Shown piece after piece: positions 8,371-15,516 of a stretch of 64,000 nt of DNA. The position numbers and the translations under genes are program-made. Under the pieces are notes generated by a model. That model was not told the DNA's origin. It saw nothing but the letters and a program-made list of their open reading frames with translations, and ran no database searches. The DNA is from JBNKFV01 sp050290265 (GTDB lineage: Bacteria; Pseudomonadota; Gammaproteobacteria; Pseudomonadales; Cellvibrionaceae). The stretch covers positions 3,924-67,923 of the forward strand of contig JBNKHI010000015.1 in assembly GCA_050290265.1 (NCBI GenBank), written 5' to 3'. Within the stretch, counting starts at the first letter, position 1; every line of letters begins with the position of its first letter.

Positions 8371-9888
8371 ATGGCACAATCGCTTAATCAGGCTTTCGCT
8401 AAGAACTTTCTCGGTCAATCTCCCGATTGGTACAAACAGGCAATTATCGCCTTTTTAATTCTGAACCCAATCCTGTTAATGCTTGCCGGCCCGTTCATTA
8501 CCGGCTGGGTCCTATTGGCTGAATTCATTTTCACACTGGCAATGGCCTTAAAGTGCTACCCGCTTCAACCTGGAGGCTTATTGGCCTTAGAAGCTGTTTT
8601 AATGGGCATGACAAATCCTGATTCTATCTACCATGAAGTAACTGGCGCCCTTCCCGTTATTCTACTATTGATGTTTATGGTGGCAGGGATCTACTTCATG
8701 AAGTCAATGCTACTTTATGTATTCACCAAGATCCTCGTAAAAATTCGATCAAAAACCCTGCTGTCACTGCTTTTTTCTCTCGTTGCAGGTCTGCTGTCAG
8801 CATTCCTCGATGCCTTGACGGTGACCGCCGTCCTGATAGCCGTAGCCGTAGGTTTTTACGCGGTTTATCACAAGGTAGCCTCAGGAAGACAAGCACACAG
8901 TGATCACGACCATGCCGACGACAGTACTGTACATGAGTTCAACCGAGAAGATTTGGATCAGTTTCGAGCGTTTCTACGCAGCTTAATCATGCATGGCGCT
9001 GTAGGCACGGCCTTGGGCGGTGTATGCACTCTAGTTGGCGAGCCCCAGAATTTACTTATCGCACAAAAGGCGGGCTGGGAGTTCAGCGAGTTTTTTATTC
9101 GCATGGCACCTGTCACCATGCCGACGTTATGTGCCGGTCTGATCACAGTAATTGCCCTTGAACGTTTTAAGCTGTTTGGTTATGGCGCTAAACTACCACA
9201 AGCAGTAAGGAGCGTATTAGAAGAATTCGCAACCAACCAAGACAGCCAGCGAACAAAGCGAGAAACCGCATCACTGATTATTCAAGGCATAGGTGCAATA
9301 ATCCTGGTTATTGCACTGGGGACCCATGCAGCAGAGGTTGGCTTAATAGGGTTGATGATCATTGTCCTATTAACAGCACTTAACGGCGTGATTGAGGAGC
9401 ATCAAATTGGCCACGCCTTTGAAGAGGCTCTTCCGTTTACGTCTCTGCTCGTGGTATTTTTCGCCGTTGTTGCTGTCATTCATGACCAGCATCTATTCAC
9501 GCCGATCACATCTGCCGTACTAAACCTGGATGAAACTATCCAGGGGCCAATGCTATTTTTGGCAAACGGCATTTTATCCATGATCAGTGACAACGTATTC
9601 GTTGCTACGGTTTACATCAATGAAGTTAAAGCAGCGCTGGACGCAGGCACTATATCAAGGGCACATTTCGAAACATTGGCAGTTGCAATCAATACGGGTA
9701 CAAACTTACCCAGTGTCGCCACACCGAATGGCCAGGCAGCATTCCTCTTTTTGTTAACATCAGCCCTAGCACCGCTAATCCGCCTCTCTTATGGCCGAAT
9801 GGTATTGATGGCGCTACCCTACACAATAGTACTGGGTGGCGTTGCAATGGCTTGTGTAACTTGGGTTCTGCCACTCTTCGAGGGTTAA
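8371..9888 (+). CDS. nhaB: Na+/H+ antiporter NhaB
   Basis: Electrogenic inner-membrane antiporter that expels Na+ in exchange for protons. 505 residues with about 12 hydrophobic segments, the NhaB length. Characteristic stretches: LLSAFLDALTVTAVLIAVAVGFYAVYHKVA, the QNLLIAQKAGWEFSEFF block following GTALGGVCTLVGEP, and SMISDNVFVATVYINEVK, holding acidic residues in membrane helices. A His/Asp-rich loop (SDHDHADD) lies near residue 178. It is followed by a strong terminator, so it is probably monocistronic. It fits a sodium-based economy together with the NQR operon. Confidence 0.95.
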   Translation: MAQSLNQAFAKNFLGQSPDWYKQAIIAFLILNPILLMLAGPFITGWVLLAEFIFTLAMALKCYPLQPGGLLALEAVLMGMTNPDSIYHEVTGALPVILLLMFMVAGIYFMKSMLLYVFTKILVKIRSKTLLSLLFSLVAGLLSAFLDALTVTAVLIAVAVGFYAVYHKVASGRQAHSDHDHADDSTVHEFNREDLDQFRAFLRSLIMHGAVGTALGGVCTLVGEPQNLLIAQKAGWEFSEFFIRMAPVTMPTLCAGLITVIALERFKLFGYGAKLPQAVRSVLEEFATNQDSQRTKRETASLIIQGIGAIILVIALGTHAAEVGLIGLMIIVLLTALNGVIEEHQIGHAFEEALPFTSLLVVFFAVVAVIHDQHLFTPITSAVLNLDETIQGPMLFLANGILSMISDNVFVATVYINEVKAALDAGTISRAHFETLAVAINTGTNLPSVATPNGQAAFLFLLTSALAPLIRLSYGRMVLMALPYTIVLGGVAMACVTWVLPLFEG

Positions 9889-9920
9889 TCTACACAAGGT
9901 CCAATGACCCAGATATAAAA

Positions 9921-9950
9921 AAAGCCAAAGCAAATGCTTTGGCTTTTTTT
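9921..9950. terminator. Rho-independent terminator after nhaB
   Basis: AAAGCCAAAGCA and TGCTTTGGCTTT form a perfect 12-bp stem with a 2-nt loop, with a T-run after it on the plus strand and an A-run before it, so it can also stop minus-strand transcription of the small gene at 10010-10126. Confidence 0.9.
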
Positions 9951-10009
9951 ATGAATCGGAGAAGGTACATACCTTCACCTATGAAAACGGCTAACGAAGG
10001 AACCGCTGA

Positions 10010-10126
10010 TTACTGGCCTGCCACCCAAAAAATACATGTAGCTACAAAAACCACAATCAATACAACAGCTGCAATAGAATCAGCAAAGCTATCGCCCTCT
10101 TCCTGCATATGTAGATCATTATTCAT
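10010..10126 (-). CDS. 38-residue single-pass membrane protein
   Basis: Short open frame with an excellent ribosome-binding site (GGAGGAAAA, 3 nt before the ATG). The product begins MNNDLHMQEEGDSFADSIA and ends with one membrane helix (VVLIVVFVATCIFW) and VAGQ. The acidic N-terminus then implies the N-terminus outside or a C-tail orientation that cannot be settled here. Good initiation signal, sensible composition and a bidirectional terminator just downstream argue that it is real. No family recognised; function unknown. Confidence 0.65.
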   Translation of the reverse strand: MNNDLHMQEEGDSFADSIAAVVLIVVFVATCIFWVAGQ

Positions 10127-10519
10127 AACATTTTCCTCCGTCTTATTATTATCGGAACAGCCAGTAAAGGATACTTAGCCACTCAATGTTAGGCATATAA
10201 TCGGCCTTAGGGGCATTTAACGTGAGAAGATTGTGTCCTGGCAAGCAACAATTCAGCTTATAACATTTTCTTCTTAGGATAATGCCAAGCATTATTTTAA
10301 ATGCTAGCCATGGCTTGTTAGTGTTACTTATTGCTACACGGCTACCCAAATAATTCCTTATATATTCGCTAATTGAAACTCCCTCGAGAGGATCGCAGAC
10401 CCAGGGAATTTAGTGTATCCTGCGCGCCTATTTTTCAACGTAGCCCAAGGATTTTGGATGCGTAAAGCCAGCGACTAACGGAAAGTATGAATTGAGTAGC
10501 CTCCAATCTGGCTAACACT
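10127..10519. other. Intergenic region upstream of cysI, no gene seen
   Basis: AT-rich stretch with no supported coding region on either strand. It should contain the promoter of the 38-residue protein gene. The short frames here have no ribosome-binding site and no recognisable product. Confidence 0.5.
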
Positions 10520-10560
10520 TTGACACACGCACTTATTATTTTTTTATAATCTTGCAGGGA
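10520..10560 (+). promoter_or_regulatory. Predicted sigma-70 promoter of cysI, overlapping its ribosome-binding site
   Basis: TTGACA (10520-10525) and TATAAT (10545-10550) are both perfect consensus hexamers, but 19 bp apart rather than 17. The expected start of transcription (about 10556-10558) falls on the AGGGA ribosome-binding site, so this promoter would give a leader of only about 12 nt. Confidence 0.55.
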
Positions 10561-10569
10561 CTTCAGTCT

Positions 10570-12234
10570 ATGTACGTATATGACAATCATGACTTTCAGA
10601 TTATTCGCGATCGCATTGCGCAGTTTCGCGGGCAAACTGAACGTTATCTGGCAGGAGAGCTAAAAGACGAGGCATTTCTGCCATTACGTCTGCAAAACGG
10701 CCTCTATATCCAGCGCTTGGCCCCCATGTTACGCGTTAATGTTCCCTACGGTATGCTCAACAGTAAGCAATTGCGCAAACTCGCTCATATAGCCAGGCAT
10801 TATGATAAAGGCTACTGCCATATCAGTACTCGTCAAAACGTCCAATTTAACTGGCCAGAACTGTCGGAAGTGCCCGATATTCTAGCAGAGCTTTCAGAAG
10901 TAGAAATGCATGCAACTCAATCGAGTGGCAACTGTATTCGCAATACAACATCAGACCAATTTGCGGGCATCGCCAAAGACGAATCTGTCGACCCACGCCC
11001 CTATTGCGAAATTATCCGACAATGGTCAAGTTTTCACCCTGAATTCGCCTTTTTACCAAGGAAATTTAAGATCGCCGTAACGGGAGCTTCTGCTGATCGT
11101 GCCGCCGTTCAGGTGCATGATATTGGTTTACGCCTTAAGCTCAACGAACAAGGCGAGCTTGGCTTCGCAGTCTACGTGGGTGGTGGCCTCGGCCGAACAC
11201 CTGTAATTGGCTCGGTAATTAATGAGTTCCTTCCTGAAAAGGATCTATTAACTTATTTAGAAGCTATTTTGCGGGTCTACAATCAACTCGGCAATCGAGA
11301 AAATAAATATAAGGCACGAATCAAAATCTTGGTCAAAGCCCTAGGCATTGAAACATTCGCTGAAAAAGTTGCGGCTGAATGGCAGCATATAAAAGATGGA
11401 GCGATGCAATTAACTGACGAAGAGATTGCACGCGCAAAGACATTTTTTACCGCTCCGGCATACGAAGCAATAGATGAGTCTTCCGCTGAGCAAGAACTTG
11501 ATGCAACAGCAGCAGAAAACGTGGCCTTCAAGAAGTGGTTACAACGCAACACCTTTACACACCGAATTCCGGGTTACAAAGCTGTTGTTTTATCTCTAAA
11601 ACCCACCGGCGTAGCACCCGGGGATATCACTGACAGCCAGCTAGACACCATTGCAGACTTGGCGGACACCTATAGCTTCGGCGAAGTAAGAACGACTCAC
11701 GAGCAAAATATCGTCATGGGAGATGTAAAAACCAGTGACCTGCTTTCCTTGTGGCAAAAGTTGAAAGTTGCTGGTTTCGCGACACCCAATATAGGCACAT
11801 TAACCGATATGATTTGCTGCCCTGGTGGAGATTTTTGCTCCCTTGCGAACGCAAAATCCATCCCTGTTGCTGAAGCTATCCAACGCGAATTTGAAGACCT
11901 TGATTATGTCTATGACCTAGGCGAACTAGATCTGAATATTTCCGGTTGCATGAATGCATGTGGACATCATCACGTCGGACACATCGGTATTCTAGGCGTC
12001 GACAAAAAAGGCGAAGAATTTTATCAAGTACAGCTAGGCGGAAGTGCCGGTAACAACACATCACTAGGTAAGGTGCTTGGCCCCGCTTTCGGCAGTGAAG
12101 AAATTCCTGGCGTTATCCGCAAGTTGCTTGACGTCTATGTTGAAAGCCGAACTGATGAAGAATTATTTATCGATACATACCGCCGTGTCGGTCTTTCTCC
12201 CTTTAAGGAGCGTGTTTATGCCAAAGCTAATTAA
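10570..12234 (+). CDS. cysI: Sulfite reductase, hemoprotein (CysI type)
   Basis: Siroheme/4Fe-4S enzyme that reduces sulfite to sulfide for cysteine synthesis. Two ferredoxin-like half-domains are visible; the siroheme/cluster ligands lie in MICCPGGDFCSLANA and NISGCMNACGHHHVGHIGILG (Cys pairs CCxxxxxC and CxxxC). Substrate-side residues appear in YCHISTRQNVQFNW and SSGNCIRNTTSDQFAG. 554 residues fits the pseudomonad-type CysI. Start placed at the ATG giving MYVYDNHDF, 9 nt after AGGGA; a TTG six codons earlier is less likely. The stop overlaps the next gene by 17 bp, so they are translationally coupled. No CysJ flavoprotein follows; a ferredoxin or other donor is likely. Confidence 0.92.
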   Translation: MYVYDNHDFQIIRDRIAQFRGQTERYLAGELKDEAFLPLRLQNGLYIQRLAPMLRVNVPYGMLNSKQLRKLAHIARHYDKGYCHISTRQNVQFNWPELSEVPDILAELSEVEMHATQSSGNCIRNTTSDQFAGIAKDESVDPRPYCEIIRQWSSFHPEFAFLPRKFKIAVTGASADRAAVQVHDIGLRLKLNEQGELGFAVYVGGGLGRTPVIGSVINEFLPEKDLLTYLEAILRVYNQLGNRENKYKARIKILVKALGIETFAEKVAAEWQHIKDGAMQLTDEEIARAKTFFTAPAYEAIDESSAEQELDATAAENVAFKKWLQRNTFTHRIPGYKAVVLSLKPTGVAPGDITDSQLDTIADLADTYSFGEVRTTHEQNIVMGDVKTSDLLSLWQKLKVAGFATPNIGTLTDMICCPGGDFCSLANAKSIPVAEAIQREFEDLDYVYDLGELDLNISGCMNACGHHHVGHIGILGVDKKGEEFYQVQLGGSAGNNTSLGKVLGPAFGSEEIPGVIRKLLDVYVESRTDEELFIDTYRRVGLSPFKERVYAKAN

Positions 12235-12718
12235 AGATAAGCAGATTATTGAAGACAGCTGGAACTGGGCTGATATAGATACACCGATTAGTGAGATTGC
12301 TGCGGATAAGCCCACTATTATTCCCCTCTCTCTCTGGCTATCGCAGCGAGACCAGTTGCAGGACCGTAAAGCCATGCTCGGAGTATGGCTAAGTAGCGAT
12401 CAAAGTGCTGACTTGCTCGGTGAAGATGCGCAAGGCTTCGATGTGATTGCGCTTAATTTTCATTCATTTATGGACGGCCGACTGTTCTCTGCGGCGAGAC
12501 TGCTAAGAGAGCGTTTTGGATATACTGGCGAATTAAGAGCGACAGGAAACTTCATACGCGACCAACTTTTCTATCTAAAGCGTTGCGGAGTCAATGCTTT
12601 CGCCTTTGCAGACGCTGAGACTGACCTTAACGCCTGCCTAAGTTCTCTGGAGGATTTCAAGGAAACTTACCAAGGCTCAACAGATCAACCGCTCCCTCTG
12701 TTTAGACGTAGAGCGTAA
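12218..12718 (+). CDS. DUF934 protein, probable sulfite-reduction partner
   Basis: 166 residues, DUF934 family, found next to cysI in many pseudomonad-like genomes and annotated there as a probable oxidoreductase of sulfite assimilation; its biochemical role is not established. Seen: FHSFMDGRLFSAARLLRERFGYTGELRATGNFIRDQLFYLKRCGVNAF, the most conserved family stretch. Start is the ATG giving MPKLIKDKQ, set by AAGGAG 7 nt upstream and lying inside the end of cysI. An operon with cysI is certain from the overlap. Confidence 0.9.
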   Translation: MPKLIKDKQIIEDSWNWADIDTPISEIAADKPTIIPLSLWLSQRDQLQDRKAMLGVWLSSDQSADLLGEDAQGFDVIALNFHSFMDGRLFSAARLLRERFGYTGELRATGNFIRDQLFYLKRCGVNAFAFADAETDLNACLSSLEDFKETYQGSTDQPLPLFRRRA

Positions 12719-12742
12719 ATGTAATCTACACTATTCATTATG

Positions 12743-12768
12743 AACCCAACCTCACCGTTGGGTTTTTT
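12743..12768 (+). terminator. Rho-independent terminator of cysI-DUF934
   Basis: AACCCAAC and GTTGGGTT make an 8-bp stem with a 6-nt loop, followed by a T-run. Confidence 0.85.
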
Positions 12769-12858
12769 ATGTGCTTGCTACGCTGCCAACACTGGTAAAT
12801 TGAAGCTTGGCGGCTCAAATGTGATAATCCGACAACCTACCTTACTAGAGACCCAATA

Positions 12859-14025
12859 ATGGAACAGTCGCTGTTTCAATCCTTTTTTCTGATTTTTACT
12901 GGCGCCGCGATTCTCTCTTCTCTCGCTTTATACACACGCCAACCGTTACTGGTCGCTTACATTGTTGTTGGCGCGATGCTGGGCCCCTACGGCTTTAAAC
13001 TCATTACCAACGTTTCATTAGTGAGCGAGATTTCTCGCATAGGCATTATCTTTTTATTGTTTTTACTCGGTCTGGATATGCAATTTAAGGCTTTAATTGC
13101 CGTATTGCGTAAAGCCACCACTGTTGGCCTGCTCAGCTCAGTAGTATTTGCTTTGATGGGCTACGGCATTGGCTATGCATTTGGTTTTTCTCATATGGAA
13201 AACATCATTATTGGTATGGCAATGATGTTTTCCAGTACGATTATCGGCATTAAACTGTTACCGACCACGGTATTGCATCACAAGCACACTGGTGAACTCA
13301 TGGTTGGTTTACTGTTACTGCAGGATTTCTTAGCGATTATCTGCTTGATGGTTCTTTTAAGTGGGGATCTGGGCGAGGTCAATTTCAGTCAGCTGGGTAT
13401 GACATTTATGGCGTTACCTTTAGTGGGCGCGTTTGCTTTCGTTTTTGTACGGTACGCCCTGCTGCCATTGATGCACAAGTTTGACAGATTTCATGAATAT
13501 ACATTTTTGCTGGCAATAGGCTGGTGCCTTGGACTTGCTGAACTTTGTGAATATCTCGGCCTCTCAGCCGAAATTGGAGCATTCCTGGCCGGCATTTCGA
13601 TCGCGACAAGCCCAGTTTCTCAGTATATCGCTATCAGCCTAAAACCGCTGCGTGACTTTTTCTTGATACTCTTTTTCTTTTCTCTAGGCGCTCAATTCAA
13701 TCTAGCTTTACTACCTGATGTAATCGTTGCAGCACTAGTGCTCGCTGCAGCAGTACTCATTATTAAACCAATTACTTACCGCTTTTTATTAAGAGAACAA
13801 AGTGAAAAATCCAATTTAGCGTGGGATATTGGGTTTCGCTTAGGACAAATCAGCGAATTTTCATTGTTAATCACCTTTGTCGCCATCGAGGCCAATCTTA
13901 TTGGCGAGAGAGCCTCCACGTTAATTCAAAGCACTGCGATCCTCACATTTTTGATATCCAGCTATATAGTGATCTTCAATTTGCCCAACCCTATCGCGGT
14001 AAAAGATGAGCTGCGACGTGATTAG
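12859..14025 (+). CDS. Kef-type cation/proton antiporter (CPA2), membrane domain only
   Basis: 388 residues, about 11-12 hydrophobic segments, from the CPA2 monovalent cation:proton antiporter family. Seen: LPTTVLHHKHTGELMVGLLLLQDFLAI (the conserved Gln-Asp in the transport core), LSAEIGAFLAGISIATSP and LRDFFLILFFFSLGAQF. It ends after the membrane domain: no TrkA-N (RCK) nucleotide-binding domain or glutathione-sensing tail as in KefB/KefC. Ion (K+ or Na+) cannot be told from sequence. Its stop codon overlaps that of the convergent NADAR gene by 4 bp. Confidence 0.85.
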   Translation: MEQSLFQSFFLIFTGAAILSSLALYTRQPLLVAYIVVGAMLGPYGFKLITNVSLVSEISRIGIIFLLFLLGLDMQFKALIAVLRKATTVGLLSSVVFALMGYGIGYAFGFSHMENIIIGMAMMFSSTIIGIKLLPTTVLHHKHTGELMVGLLLLQDFLAIICLMVLLSGDLGEVNFSQLGMTFMALPLVGAFAFVFVRYALLPLMHKFDRFHEYTFLLAIGWCLGLAELCEYLGLSAEIGAFLAGISIATSPVSQYIAISLKPLRDFFLILFFFSLGAQFNLALLPDVIVAALVLAAAVLIIKPITYRFLLREQSEKSNLAWDIGFRLGQISEFSLLITFVAIEANLIGERASTLIQSTAILTFLISSYIVIFNLPNPIAVKDELRRD

Positions 14026-14498
14026 CCAACTTGAGCAGCCTCACTGCGTATCTTCTCGCGAATATTCATCCATATTTTACCCAGATGGTTATTTCCGCGC
14101 TGATCACGCCCTAAACCCCAATAGTGATCATAGGCAGATACTTCAGCAAGCAATTGGTCACCGGTATCCAATAAGAGAGCCTTAATCTCCGGGTTCTGCT
14201 GACACTTGGAATAAAGCGCTCTTGTCATGATGGTTAAGCGCATTTGCTTCCAGCCCTTACGCTTCATTAGCCACCAGCGATTACCTATTTTATAGGCATC
14301 CTGTGCGGAAGCGTTTTCAAGCTTCTTTACAGTAGATGTCCCAGGGTACTTTTGAATTTGATAATAATGTTCAGCCGTCGCCCACCTTTGATCTTCTAAT
14401 AAAAAAGTATGGGGCGAAGTTGTCGATAAAAAATGGTCGGTATCAAAACGAGAAAACTGGAGCGCTTTTTCAAAGCGATCATCATGGGCAAAGATCAT
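14022..14498 (-). CDS. NADAR (YbiA-like) N-glycosidase
   Basis: 158 residues of the NADAR/DUF1768 family. YbiA-type enzymes hydrolyse the N-glycosidic bond of early riboflavin-pathway intermediates; other NADAR proteins reverse ADP-ribosylation of guanine. Seen: RWATAEHYYQIQKYPGT (the conserved Glu-His-Tyr-Tyr-Q helix), AYKIGNRW and the C-terminal YDHYWGLGRDQRGNNHLGKIWMNIRE block. It is complete and isolated, with no riboflavin genes or toxin-antitoxin partner beside it. Which of the two activities applies here is not decidable from sequence. Confidence 0.85.
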   Translation of the reverse strand: MIFAHDDRFEKALQFSRFDTDHFLSTTSPHTFLLEDQRWATAEHYYQIQKYPGTSTVKKLENASAQDAYKIGNRWWLMKRKGWKQMRLTIMTRALYSKCQQNPEIKALLLDTGDQLLAEVSAYDHYWGLGRDQRGNNHLGKIWMNIREKIRSEAAQVG

Positions 14499-14627
14499 TT
14501 TTGTTTACTACTATAGTGGGTAAAAAGTAATATGATTCTATCAGATTGAACTTTGACATACCGCACTCTGATTAAGATTAAGGCTAAAACAAAATCTCGT
14601 AAATGATAGTGAATAAAGGAGCTGTTA

Positions 14628-15443
14628 ATGGACTTTCAAGAAGTTTTAGATAAAGCGATACCACTGGCAACAGAGTATGGCATCAAAATAGCGCTTGCTA
14701 TAGTTATCTATGTCGTGGGCCGCTGGTTGGCTGGCTTGGTGACATCAATTATAAGGAAAGGTTTGGATAAACGCGGCATGGAGCCAACCATTGCGGGCTT
14801 CACCTGCAATATTGTTTACGCCATGTTGATGACGGTCATCATTATTGCAACTCTGGGCCAAATTGGAATTCAGACAGCCTCATTTGTTGCCATCATCGGT
14901 GCTGCAGGCTTAGCGATTGGCTTGGCGCTGCAAGGCTCGCTAGCGAATTTTGCAGCCGGTGTATTAATGATCATGTTCAGACCCTGCAAGGCCGGCGATT
15001 TTATCGAAGCGGCTGGAATTATGGGTGTCGTTGAAGAGATCAGTATTTTTGCAACAACATTAAAAACGGGTGACAACAAGACCATCATTGTGCCCAACTC
15101 ATCAATTATGGGTGGAAATATAACTAACTACTCCACCAAGCCTACGCGCCGTATTGACATGGTAATTGGCGTTTCTTACGAAGCTGATCTTAAGAAAACC
15201 AAAGAAGTGATCAAACAAGTGATCGATGCTGAAGAACGCGTCCTAAAAGATCCAGAACCGGTCATTGCCGTAGCAGAACTCGCCGACTCGTCAGTGAATT
15301 TGTATGTTCGCCCCTGGGTTAACTCCGGTGACTATTGGCCAACACGTTTTGACTTAACTGAAAACATTAAAATCAAACTCGATGAAGCTGGCATCTCCAT
15401 TCCATTTCCACAAATGGATGTGCATCTACACAAGTCAGAATAA
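14628..15443 (+). CDS. mscS: Small-conductance mechanosensitive channel MscS
   Basis: Inner-membrane heptameric channel that opens under membrane tension to release osmolytes. 271 residues, close to E. coli MscS (286). Three N-terminal helices, with the pore helix GLAIGLALQGSLANFAAGVLMIMFRP (Gly/Ala-packed, the hallmark of MscS TM3), then the beta domain RPCKAGDFIEAAGIMGVVEEI and TTLKTGDNKTIIVPNSSIMGGNITNYS. A clean AAGGAG lies 7 nt upstream of the ATG. Monocistronic: a strong terminator follows directly. Confidence 0.95.
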   Translation: MDFQEVLDKAIPLATEYGIKIALAIVIYVVGRWLAGLVTSIIRKGLDKRGMEPTIAGFTCNIVYAMLMTVIIIATLGQIGIQTASFVAIIGAAGLAIGLALQGSLANFAAGVLMIMFRPCKAGDFIEAAGIMGVVEEISIFATTLKTGDNKTIIVPNSSIMGGNITNYSTKPTRRIDMVIGVSYEADLKKTKEVIKQVIDAEERVLKDPEPVIAVAELADSSVNLYVRPWVNSGDYWPTRFDLTENIKIKLDEAGISIPFPQMDVHLHKSE

Positions 15444-15445
15444 AA

Positions 15446-15474
15446 AAAAGGCGGCCTTGGGGCCGCCTTTTTTA
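15446..15474. terminator. Rho-independent terminator after mscS
   Basis: AAAGGCGGCC and GGCCGCCTTT form a 10-bp stem with a TTGG loop, followed by Ts on the plus strand and preceded by As; it can serve both strands between the convergent genes. Confidence 0.92.
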
Positions 15475-15516
15475 TTCGAGTCAATCAACAACAAGTTCAA
15501 TATTTCCTGATAGTTG

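Noticed and set aside
9852..10178. Plus-strand frame of 108 codons after nhaB
   Set aside because: It runs through the nhaB terminator and over the better-supported minus-strand microprotein; no ribosome-binding site.
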